Assembly (NCBI GenBank): GCA_910587335.1
Contig: CAJUMG010000007.1
Coordinates: 27,418-50,197 of the forward strand
Direction of reading: 5' to 3'
Length of the DNA: 22,780 bases
Origin: an uncultured Oscillospiraceae bacterium
GTDB taxonomy: Bacteria > Bacillota > Clostridia > Oscillospirales > Ruminococcaceae
Shown: positions 14,286 through 21,267 of the stretch, in pieces
How the letters are laid out: every line of letters starts with the position of its first letter
Numbering within the stretch: the stretch's first letter is position 1
Notes under the pieces: model-generated
What the model saw: only the letters and a program-made list of their open reading frames with translations
Told to the model about the DNA's origin: nothing
Databases searched by the model: none
Position numbers and translations under genes: made by a program

Positions 14286-15965
14286 ATGCTTTCGCGGCTT
14301 TATATTCAAAATATTGCAGTTATTGAAAAAGTTGAGGTATCCTTTGAAAAGGGGTTAAATGTATTTACAGGCGAAACAGGTGCAGGTAAGTCAATCGTTA
14401 TTGACTCGATAAACGCTGTTCTCGGCAGTCGTATATCCCGTGATCTTGTACGCAGTGGAACGTCAAAAGCATTGGTAACTGCCTTGTTTGAACAGATTGG
14501 AACGCAAACAAAAGAAAAATTGCAATCTTTGGGGTTTGAGCCTGAAGAGGATGATTCGCTTTTGTTGTCCCGGGAAATTTCAGCAGACGGAAAAACCTCA
14601 TGTAAGATTGGTGGTCGACCAGCTACTGTATCCATTTTGAGGGAGATAGCACAAAGTCTCATTAGCATCCATGGGCAGCATGAAAACCAATCCCTTGCTC
14701 TGCCAGAGCAGCACTTGGCATATATTGACCAGTTTGGTAAGACAGCGGGTTTGTTGGCTGAGTATCAGCATCAATATGCTCATTATGTCGAATTGGAACG
14801 AAAACTCTCTCAGCTTCAGCAAGACGAGAGAGAAAAAGCCCAAAAAATCGATTTGCTGTCCTACCAAATTCAAGAAATTAGTGCAGCACATCTTCGGCTA
14901 GGCGAAGAAGAGGAGTTACAGACAGCAAAGAAAAAAATACAAAACAGCGCAAAGATTTTAGAAGCGCTGCATATTTCTTACGACTTATTACAGGGAGCTG
15001 AAGAAAGTGATGGCATGCTCTCAATGCTCGATCAGCTATGTGGACAATTTGATAGGTTAGAAGATTTTTATCCACAAATGAAATCTAATCGGATATTGGA
15101 TTTTCGATACGAATTGGAAGAAATGGGAGAAGCATTACGAGATGCCTTATCGGACGTCGAAATAGATCCAGCTGAATTGGAGCAGATCGAGGATCGATTA
15201 GATCTTATCTATCGACTAAAGCGTAAATATGGCAGCTCGATAGAAGAAGTCCTAGTTTTCAAAGAGCAGGCGCAGCAACAGTTGGATTCAATCACCCATG
15301 TGGAAGAATTGCAAGAAAAGCTGGAACAAGAAAAAATACAAAGTGAAAAGAAATTATTAGAAACCGCAAACCAATTGAGCAAAAAACGGAAAGCCGCCGT
15401 AGCACAACTACAGCGACAGGTTGGTGATGAATTGGCTTTTTTAGATATGCCCGCAGTACAGTTTACTGTGCATTCTGAGATTGCTCGTCCAAATGAAACG
15501 GGTATTGATCGGATGGAGTTTTATATCTCCACTAACCCTGGAGAACCACCTAAGCCTCTTGGAAAGATCGCATCAGGAGGTGAGCTTTCCCGAATCATGC
15601 TAAGTTTAAAAAATGTTATCGCGGAAGGCGATCAAATTGGTACTTTGATTTTTGATGAGGTTGATACAGGTGTAAGTGGGCGGGCAGCCCAAAAGATCGG
15701 ACGCAAGCTTAAGCAGGCTTCGGCCAATAGACAAATCATTTGTGTGACACATTTGGCACAGGTGGCGGCTTTTGCAAATACACACCTATTGATTGAAAAA
15801 AAGGTGCAGAATGAAAGAACGTTTACCACTGTCCATTCATTACAACAGCAGGAACGCACCCGGGAATTAGCACGTATTATGGGTGGAGAAAATGTTACCT
15901 CGACGGTGTTGGCTAGCGCACAAGAGTTGATTTTGCAAGCGGAGGGAAAAAGCAATGGAAAATGA
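14286..15965 (+). CDS. recN: DNA repair protein RecN
   Basis: An SMC-like ATPase acting early at double-strand breaks, 559 aa (Bacillus about 576). It starts MLSRLYIQNIAVIEKVEVSFEKGLNVFTGETGAGKS with Walker A at 29-36. The middle is a long coiled-coil (about 150-380, rich in Glu, Gln, Lys and Leu). The ABC signature ASGGELSRIMLSLK and Walker B GTLIFDEVDTGVSG follow, then ICVTHLAQVAAFANTHLLIEK. ATG 14286 has GGGCAGGTGG upstream. It overlaps the next gene by 11 nt. In most Bacilli and Clostridia spoIVB and spo0A come next; here they do not. Confidence 0.97.
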   Translation: MLSRLYIQNIAVIEKVEVSFEKGLNVFTGETGAGKSIVIDSINAVLGSRISRDLVRSGTSKALVTALFEQIGTQTKEKLQSLGFEPEEDDSLLLSREISADGKTSCKIGGRPATVSILREIAQSLISIHGQHENQSLALPEQHLAYIDQFGKTAGLLAEYQHQYAHYVELERKLSQLQQDEREKAQKIDLLSYQIQEISAAHLRLGEEEELQTAKKKIQNSAKILEALHISYDLLQGAEESDGMLSMLDQLCGQFDRLEDFYPQMKSNRILDFRYELEEMGEALRDALSDVEIDPAELEQIEDRLDLIYRLKRKYGSSIEEVLVFKEQAQQQLDSITHVEELQEKLEQEKIQSEKKLLETANQLSKKRKAAVAQLQRQVGDELAFLDMPAVQFTVHSEIARPNETGIDRMEFYISTNPGEPPKPLGKIASGGELSRIMLSLKNVIAEGDQIGTLIFDEVDTGVSGRAAQKIGRKLKQASANRQIICVTHLAQVAAFANTHLLIEKKVQNERTFTTVHSLQQQERTRELARIMGGENVTSTVLASAQELILQAEGKSNGK

Positions 15966-17187
15966 AAAACTTCTCCAGCTTGTTACAGATATTGGATTTC
16001 ATATGTTATCTTATGGCGGAGAAATCTATCGAGTAGAAGAAACGGTTAAACGGATTTGTTCTGCATATGGTGTAGACAGTGCTGATATTTTTGCAATTCC
16101 AAGTACAATTATTGTATCCATCACTTTCCAGGATAAAACTTATAGCAAAACACGCAGACTTTCAGTTAAAGGAACCGATTTAGATAAGGTGGATCGTCTG
16201 AATGATCTTTCTCGTCGTATGTGCCGAGAAAAACCGGACTATACAACAGCAAAGCAAATGCTTTCGCAAGTTAATGCGGGGAAAGAATATCCTTTATGGA
16301 TGCTGTGTTGCGCCCATGGAAGTGCTGCACTAATTTTCGCACTGTTTTTTGGTGGAAATTGGAAAGATGGATTGTGGGCATTTCCAATTGGCGTTATGAT
16401 TAAATTGACCTCTTATTGGCTTGGAAAGCGCAACGCCAACAGCTTTTTTGTCACTGTAATTTGTGGTGCGTTATCTGCTTTGTTGGCTGGCTTGGGCGCT
16501 CAACTCCATGTCATTGACCAAATCAGTCATGTGCTGATGGGCGCTATTATGAATTTGGTACCTGGACTTATGCTGACAAATGCTATGCGGGATATTATGG
16601 CGGGGGACTTTATTGCCGGGTTAATGCGTGTAGCTGAAGCAATGCTGATTGGTGCGGGAATTGCAGTTGGCGTTATGGTTCCATTATCCTTTTTTCAGCC
16701 TTTATTAGGCAAAAGTAGTGTTCGAGGAGATTTTTTGACCTGTTTATATGCAGCAGCAGGTGTCGTTGTCTTTGGTATTGTATTTAATATTCGCGGTAAA
16801 AAACTGCTGTTTTCTGCTTTAGGCGGCGCTATAAGTTGGTTTGCTTACCTTTTAACCTGTAACTGTTTTTCGGCCGATATTTTTGGCTATTTTTTTGCTG
16901 CGATTGTGATGTCTATTTATGCAGAAGTCTTTTCCAGAATTCATAAAACCCCTGTAACAATCTATTTGATAGCGGGCTTAATTCCTTTGGTACCTGGAAG
17001 CGGTATATATCGAACAATGGAATATTGCGTTATGGGAGAAAATCAGTTGTTTTGGCAAACAGGATTATATACACTGGAAATTTCAGCTGTCATTGGATTT
17101 GCAATGATTTGTGTTTCTTCCATTGTTCGTATCATCTTTTCTGCCCGCTATTCATGGCCGAACAAACAATCGAAGAATGCTGTTTGA
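15955..17187 (+). CDS. ThrE-family threonine/serine exporter, fused two-domain form
   Basis: A 410-aa inner-membrane protein combining both halves of the ThrE/YjjP-YjjB exporter family. The N-terminal half begins with the soluble DUF1212 stretch (TDIGFHMLSYGGEIYRVEETVKRICSAYG, then IFAIPSTIIVSI) and continues with about five transmembrane helices (about 115-250), including the conserved IMNLVPGLMLTNAMRDIMAGDFIAGL. The C-terminal half (about 262-400) is the DUF3815/YjjB part with helices and the repeated theme AGLIPLVPGSGIYRTMEY. Relatives export threonine and serine or, in some bacteria, other small acids. Many Clostridia encode the halves as two genes; here they are one. ATG 15955 follows GGAGGG inside recN, giving an 11-nt overlap. 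No clear terminator follows before the tyrS promoter. The substrate is not proven. Confidence 0.85.
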   Translation: MENEKLLQLVTDIGFHMLSYGGEIYRVEETVKRICSAYGVDSADIFAIPSTIIVSITFQDKTYSKTRRLSVKGTDLDKVDRLNDLSRRMCREKPDYTTAKQMLSQVNAGKEYPLWMLCCAHGSAALIFALFFGGNWKDGLWAFPIGVMIKLTSYWLGKRNANSFFVTVICGALSALLAGLGAQLHVIDQISHVLMGAIMNLVPGLMLTNAMRDIMAGDFIAGLMRVAEAMLIGAGIAVGVMVPLSFFQPLLGKSSVRGDFLTCLYAAAGVVVFGIVFNIRGKKLLFSALGGAISWFAYLLTCNCFSADIFGYFFAAIVMSIYAEVFSRIHKTPVTIYLIAGLIPLVPGSGIYRTMEYCVMGENQLFWQTGLYTLEISAVIGFAMICVSSIVRIIFSARYSWPNKQSKNAV

Positions 17188-17234
17188 TTTTTCATAAGGG
17201 CTTTCACTTTTGCAACTTTTCTCCTGAAGAAAGC
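17188..17234. other. Short spacer after the exporter gene
   Basis: Together with the promoter and T-box it forms a gene-free stretch of about 385 bp (17188-17572). GCTTTC and GAAAGC form a weak imperfect hairpin here without a T tail, so I do not call a terminator. Read-through from the upstream string into the tyrS leader is possible. Confidence 0.5.
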
Positions 17235-17262
17235 TTGACAAAAAAAGAAAAAACAGTATAAT
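17235..17262 (+). promoter_or_regulatory. Consensus sigma-A promoter of tyrS
   Basis: Perfect TTGACA at 17235-17240 and perfect TATAAT at 17257-17262 with 16 bp spacing. Transcription should begin near 17270, just before the T-box leader. Confidence 0.92.
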
Positions 17263-17269
17263 TGATTTT

Positions 17270-17557
17270 AATAAGCCAAAAGCGGTGAAGAGAAAAAGTA
17301 ACAGTTTGGATTTTGAGTAAAGAGAGCCTTTGGTTGGTGTAAAAAGGACTCAGACCATTTTGTGAATACATCTTAGAGCTATCCTTCTGAACGGAAAAGT
17401 CTTAATAAGAAGGGGCGGGTTCTCCCGTTACAGAGAGAGGATATCGGTAAGATTTACCCGTATCCGGTAAGGCCACAGAAATGTGGTGAATGAGGTGGTA
17501 CCGCGTAGTTTTACGCCCTCTTGTTCCTGATATAGGAATAAGAGGGTTTTTTATTTT
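17270..17557 (+). promoter_or_regulatory. Tyrosine T-box riboswitch leader of tyrS
   Basis: A leader of about 290 nt that reads the charging state of tRNA-Tyr. Stem I features are present: AGTAA-type motifs, AGAGAGC and the GGTTGGTG loop region. The specifier codon is probably TAC (17367-17369) in the GAATACA context, matching tyrosine. The T-box sequence lies at 17489-17505 (centred on GGTGGTACCGCG); its TGGT (17496-17499) pairs with the ACCA end of tRNA-Tyr, whose discriminator base is A. The terminator has arms 17516-17528 and 17534-17546 (13 bp, one G-U, loop GATAT) and a T tail to 17557. Uncharged tRNA-Tyr is expected to favour the antiterminator and switch tyrS on. Confidence 0.93.
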
Positions 17558-17572
17558 AAGGAGGATATTCAT

Positions 17573-18802
17573 ATGACGCTTTTCGAAGAATTTAAACGCC
17601 GTGGACTGATTGCCCAGTGTACAGATGAGGAAAAGGTCCAAGAGCTTTTAGAAAATGAGCAGGTAACATTTTATATTGGATTTGACGCTACAGCAGATAG
17701 TCTGCATATTGGCCATTTCTTACAGTTAATCGTTATTAAACATCTACAAAAGGCAGGGCATATGCCAATTTTGCTGTTGGGCACAGGTACCACAATGGTT
17801 GGTGATCCTACAGGAAAAACCGATATGCGTAAAATGATGACAGTGGAAGAAATCAATTACAATGCGGATCAGTTTTTAAAGCAGATGGGAAAATTTGTTG
17901 ACATAACCCCAGAGAAGGCAATTGTAGCCCGCAATGGGGATTGGCTAATGAATTTAAAGTATATTGAGCTGTTACGGGATGTGGGCGTTCATTTTTCAGT
18001 TAATAGAATGCTCACCGCAGATAGTGTTAAAACCCGACTGGAAAGAGGTTGTACCTTCCTAGAATTTAATTATATGATCATGCAAAGCTATGATTTTCTT
18101 CATCTGTTTCGAGAATACAACTGCAAAATGCAATTAGGCGGCAGTGATCAATGGTCTAATATTCTAGGAGGGGTTGATCTTGTTCGTCGGGTTGAGCATA
18201 AAGATGTATATGGATTAACCTTTACACTTTTGACAACAAAAGAAGGAAAAAAGATGGGCAAAACAGAAAATGGTGCCATCTGGTTAGATCCGCAAAAGAC
18301 GTCCCCCTATGACTTTTTCCAATATTGGCGTAATGTGGACGATGCAGACGTAATCAACTGTCTAAAGCTATTAACATTTATTCCGATTGAAGAAATTGAA
18401 GCAATGGAAAGCTGGCAGGGAAACGAGTTAAATAAAGCGAAAGAAATTTTGGCCTATGAACTGACAAAAATGGTCCATAGCCAAGAGGAAGCTGATAAAG
18501 CTTTGACAGCCGCGAAAGCTTTATTCTCTGGCGGTGCAGACAATAGCAATATGCCAACGACACAGATTTCATCTGAGTCGTTCCAAGAGGGCGCTATTGG
18601 TATTTTGGATTTGCTTCTCGTTTCTGGATTGTCCCCATCAAAAGCAGAGGGACGCCGTTTAGTTCAGCAGGGCGGTATTTCTGTTAATGAAGAAAAAATT
18701 ACTGATCCTATGGCACGTGTTTCTATTAACGTGTTCGAACAGGGAGAGGTTATTATAAAAAAAGGAAAAAAGGTATTTCATAAGGTCGTATACAAAAAAT
18801 AA
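17573..18802 (+). CDS. tyrS: Tyrosine-tRNA ligase
   Basis: A class I aminoacyl-tRNA synthetase of 409 aa that charges tRNA-Tyr. The HIGH motif is at 45-48 (SLHIGHFLQ) and the KMSKS-like loop is KMGKT at 227-231, the variant seen in the TyrS rather than TyrZ group. Binding-site features include FYIGFDATADSLH, GDPTGKTDMR, the YMIMQSYDF helix and QLGGSDQWSNI. A C-terminal S4 RNA-binding domain (about 345-405) contains LSPSKAEGRRLVQQGGISVNEEKI. ATG 17573 has AAGGAGG at 17558-17564, just after the T-box terminator. It is transcribed alone and ends before a bidirectional terminator. Confidence 0.97.
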   Translation: MTLFEEFKRRGLIAQCTDEEKVQELLENEQVTFYIGFDATADSLHIGHFLQLIVIKHLQKAGHMPILLLGTGTTMVGDPTGKTDMRKMMTVEEINYNADQFLKQMGKFVDITPEKAIVARNGDWLMNLKYIELLRDVGVHFSVNRMLTADSVKTRLERGCTFLEFNYMIMQSYDFLHLFREYNCKMQLGGSDQWSNILGGVDLVRRVEHKDVYGLTFTLLTTKEGKKMGKTENGAIWLDPQKTSPYDFFQYWRNVDDADVINCLKLLTFIPIEEIEAMESWQGNELNKAKEILAYELTKMVHSQEEADKALTAAKALFSGGADNSNMPTTQISSESFQEGAIGILDLLLVSGLSPSKAEGRRLVQQGGISVNEEKITDPMARVSINVFEQGEVIIKKGKKVFHKVVYKK

Positions 18803-18824
18803 CTTTTGAAAAAGCGTGAACTTA

Positions 18825-18870
18825 AAAACAGAGACTTTTGAGAAACACTCAAAAGTCTCTGTTTTTTGTT
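18825..18870. terminator. Bidirectional terminator between tyrS and dnaC
   Basis: AGAGACTTTTGAG (18830-18842) pairs perfectly with CTCAAAAGTCTCT (18848-18860) around a 5-nt loop. A T run (GTTTTTTG) follows on the plus strand, and the AAAAAC before the left arm gives a T run on the minus strand. It serves the convergent tyrS and dnaD-dnaC units. Confidence 0.9.
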
Positions 18871-18910
18871 TATCTACCTAATGGAAACATGAAAATAGAA
18901 ACAAATATAC

Positions 18911-19900
18911 TTAAGAAAAGGATGCTTGTTCTTTTTTTTGCCGTATATCCTGGCCAACAAAAAAAAGCGGGATATAATGGCCGATAATACGCGAAAAAAC
19001 ACGCTCTCCGTAAAGATTCAACATTTCTTGTGGGGTTAGATTAGTACTGATAATAGTGGGTAGGCGTTTGTTCAAACGAGTATTCATCAGCTGATAAATA
19101 GTAGCGTTTGTAAAAGAGGTAGAAAATTCAGCGCCCAAATCATCCAAAATCAATAGGTCACAAGCCAATATCAGCTCTAATGGTTGTAGATCTATTTCGG
19201 CACGAGAGAAACGTTGCCGCTCAATTTGGGACAAAAGATCAGGCGCAGATCCATAAACGACACCAAAACCTTTGTCAATTACTGCTTTTGCAATGGAAAG
19301 AGATAGATGGGTTTTGCCAAGCCCTGTCCGACCGCTCATTAAAAGATTATCACATGCAGGGGAGAAGGTTTGAACATAGCGTTTACAATATTGGAGAATT
19401 TTTCCCATTTGTTCTCGAGGCGAAGATTCTTCTCCCCGAGAAAGAGAAGAGTAATAGGTAAGATCAAAATTGGAAAAGTCGCATAAAGTCAAAGGGGATT
19501 GACTATTTAACCTTCTGAAAGACTCTTCTTTCAGGATTTTCTCGTAGCATTTACATCGCTTTCCGTTTTTGTATCCTTCATCATGGCAAATCGAACAGAA
19601 AAAAGATTCAGTTAGATAATTATCAGGAAGATTGATAGAATGGAGAATATCCCGCCGTTCCTGTTGCAAAGAAAGATTCTTTTCCTTTATCTTTTCTAAC
19701 TGACAAAATCCTTTTTTGCCAGATATAGCCGTTCGGATAGCATGATATCCTGTTGTACTCAACTCCAGTTCAATTTCTTTCAGTCGTGGAAAACGAGAAT
19801 ATAGTTCATTTTTGCGCTCTTCTAACAAATAAGACGCTTGCTGCCTTCTGCGGCTTAGCACTATTTGGCCGTATTCTAACAGTTCCTTGGAATAAGACAT
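18911..19900 (-). CDS. dnaC: Replicative helicase loader, DnaC/DnaI family AAA+ ATPase
   Basis: Loads the replicative helicase onto DNA with the help of DnaD-type proteins. It has 329 aa from the ATG at 19898-19900, chosen because AGGAGA lies about 7 nt upstream; two further in-frame starts upstream overlap the previous gene. The N-terminal part is helical and holds a zinc-finger-like set C102, C105, C116, C118 (CSICHDEGY...CKC), the helicase-binding region in DnaI. Walker A is GRTGLGKTH (190-198) and Walker B LLILDD (249-254), followed by GAEFSTSFTNATIYQLMNTR, sensor I STN and RIIGH near the end. It starts 10 nt after the DnaD-like gene stop, so both are one operon. Confidence 0.92.
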   Translation of the reverse strand: MSYSKELLEYGQIVLSRRRQQASYLLEERKNELYSRFPRLKEIELELSTTGYHAIRTAISGKKGFCQLEKIKEKNLSLQQERRDILHSINLPDNYLTESFFCSICHDEGYKNGKRCKCYEKILKEESFRRLNSQSPLTLCDFSNFDLTYYSSLSRGEESSPREQMGKILQYCKRYVQTFSPACDNLLMSGRTGLGKTHLSLSIAKAVIDKGFGVVYGSAPDLLSQIERQRFSRAEIDLQPLELILACDLLILDDLGAEFSTSFTNATIYQLMNTRLNKRLPTIISTNLTPQEMLNLYGERVFSRIIGHYIPLFFVGQDIRQKKEQASFS

Positions 19901-19910
19901 ACACATTCTC

Positions 19911-20930
19911 CTAATCAATTGTGGGGACATGCCAGCGATGACGCCGCTCAAATTCCTCCAAATCAAATGAATACTCTTTTTGCTTTTCTGCTTTGGGTTT
20001 TGTACGCGGCAAAGATTCTGTTATAGCTTCTTCTGGAGTTTTAAATCCTTTTTCATGCCAGGTAGATAAAATTTTATGGATATATGGAAAGCTGATTTTT
20101 CCCGTATTATCCACTGATTTTTCGTAGGCAAGCCGAATTAGGTCAATAGAAAACTGATAGTCTGTATACCATTGATCAATGTATTTTTGTTCTTTGGGTG
20201 TTAACCGTCTATCATAAATGCCGAAAGCACTTTGTACCTCTTGTTCTTGTTTTCGAAGAACGGATTGGCGATCCAAATATTCTTCAATCGCCTTGTCAGT
20301 GTCCAACCCCATTTCCTGCCAGGAAAGTGCTATTTTTTCCATATATCGAAGGTTGCGTTTATCGATAGAAGCACAGTAAGCTGCCGCCATTAGAATGACG
20401 TTTGCAGGAATTCCAGCCCAATCATATAAGGAAATAATAGTCGAAATATCGGTAGAAGTCAAAGTTTTACCCAAAATTGCCTCTGTTTCATGCAGCAAAG
20501 ACCGAATAACCGGCTGTCTTTGTGTCATTTCGTGAATTTCGCTGGCTGTCATACGAGCAGGGGAAGGCTTTCCTTCAGTAGGCGTAGATGCCTTGTTAGT
20601 TGTTTTTTCTGTTGAGTTTAAAACCTTTACTAAAGAATTTGGTTCGGCTGTCTGCGACTGTCCGGTTGATTCAGATGGAATAATCGGAGCAAAAGTCTCT
20701 TTCAAAATACCGGATGCAACCCAATAATTGAGTGCATCCCGGATATCTGACGCTGGAAGAGAAAGGAATTTTGAAATTTCTTCTGGAGAAATGGGTTCGG
20801 ACTGATTCCTTAACACCAGAAGCAGGACCTTTAACTGTACAGCACCGCAGCCAAGTAAAAGCTTGTCGGCCACATCACAGGGAACCGAAAATGTATTTTT
20901 CCAATTTTCATAGCATATTTGATATTCCAT
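19911..20930 (-). CDS. DnaD-domain replication initiation protein with two DnaD-type C-terminal repeats
   Basis: A 339-aa protein of the DnaD/DnaB primosome family, which remodels DNA and recruits the helicase loader. The N-terminal winged-helix region (about 20-80) includes LLLGCGAVQLKVLLLVLRNQ and EEISKFLSLPASDIRDALNYW. A low-complexity linker (about 85-130, rich in Ser, Thr and Pro) follows. Two DnaD-domain copies come next: about 145-220, ending in YMEKIALSWQEMGLDTDKAIEEY, and about 240-310, ending in YIHKILSTWHEKGFKTPEEA; each has the YxxxIxxxW type motif. The start at 20930 has GAGGGGAA upstream. It forms an operon with the helicase loader 10 nt downstream. It could be called a DnaB-like initiator; I cannot choose by sequence alone. 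Confidence 0.87.
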   Translation of the reverse strand: MEYQICYENWKNTFSVPCDVADKLLLGCGAVQLKVLLLVLRNQSEPISPEEISKFLSLPASDIRDALNYWVASGILKETFAPIIPSESTGQSQTAEPNSLVKVLNSTEKTTNKASTPTEGKPSPARMTASEIHEMTQRQPVIRSLLHETEAILGKTLTSTDISTIISLYDWAGIPANVILMAAAYCASIDKRNLRYMEKIALSWQEMGLDTDKAIEEYLDRQSVLRKQEQEVQSAFGIYDRRLTPKEQKYIDQWYTDYQFSIDLIRLAYEKSVDNTGKISFPYIHKILSTWHEKGFKTPEEAITESLPRTKPKAEKQKEYSFDLEEFERRHRWHVPTID

Positions 20931-20968
20931 CGTTTCCCCTCATTCCATCTTTGCTTTTTTCTTTTTTG

Positions 20969-20977
20969 ATTATAGCA
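20969..20977 (-). promoter_or_regulatory. Extended -10 promoter of the dnaD-dnaC unit
   Basis: Read on the minus strand there is a perfect TATAAT (20974-20969) preceded by TGC (TGCTATAAT, extended -10). The -35 region is poor (a T-rich stretch with TGTCTT). It lies 38 bp before the start codon at 20930, and 48 bp from the divergent tRNA promoter. Confidence 0.65.
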
Positions 20978-21021
20978 GAAAAGAAAGAAAAAAGACAGTT
21001 TTTCATGGAGAAAATATACTT

Positions 21022-21050
21022 GACATATGATGTATGTTTCGTTATACTTA
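21022..21050 (+). promoter_or_regulatory. Promoter of tRNA-Gly
   Basis: TTGACA at 21022-21027 and TATACT at 21045-21050 with 17 bp spacing, a near-consensus sigma-A promoter ending 11 bp before the tRNA. The stretch 20931-21267 has no protein gene and holds two divergent promoters, the tRNA, its terminator and the pyk leader. Confidence 0.88.
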
Positions 21051-21061
21051 GAGAAGTGATT

Positions 21062-21137
21062 GCGGGTTTAGCTCATCTGGTAGAGCGCCACCTTGCCAAG
21101 GTGGAGGTAGCGAGTTCGAGCCTCGTAACCCGCTCCA
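21062..21137 (+). tRNA. tRNA-Gly (anticodon GCC), CCA encoded
   Basis: A complete cloverleaf. Acceptor arms are GCGGGTT (21062-21068) and AACCCGC (21127-21133). The D arm contains TAGCTC..GAGC, and the anticodon arm is CCACC TTGCCAA GGTGG with GCC at 21095-21097. The T arm contains the GTTCGAG loop. The discriminator is T at 21134 and the 3' CCA (21135-21137) is encoded in the DNA. It is a single-gene unit with its own promoter and terminator. Confidence 0.97.
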
Positions 21138-21170
21138 ATAAAAGACCTGCAGTTTGCAGGTCTTTTATTT
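21137..21170 (+). terminator. Terminator of tRNA-Gly
   Basis: AATAAAAGACCTGC (about 21137-21150) pairs with GCAGGTCTTTTATT (about 21156-21169) around a short loop, with a T-rich tail. It starts right at the CCA end. Confidence 0.9.
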
Positions 21171-21193
21171 TTATTGCTTTTGAAATTTAAAAG

Positions 21194-21222
21194 TTCTTTC
21201 TTCACAGAGTTTGGGTTATATT
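21194..21222 (+). promoter_or_regulatory. Possible promoter of pyk
   Basis: TATATT at 21217-21222 about 45 bp before the pyk start, with only a weak T-rich -35 (TTCTTT, 17 bp away). A promoter is expected here because the tRNA terminator blocks read-through, but this exact site is uncertain. Confidence 0.4.
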
Positions 21223-21267
21223 TATTGATAAATGGTGAAAAAAGTAAGATGAAAGGGAGAGATATTT

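Noticed and set aside
17199..17233. Hairpin after the ThrE-type gene as a terminator
   Set aside because: Only a weak six-base pairing with a large loop and no T run; the tyrS promoter starts immediately after.
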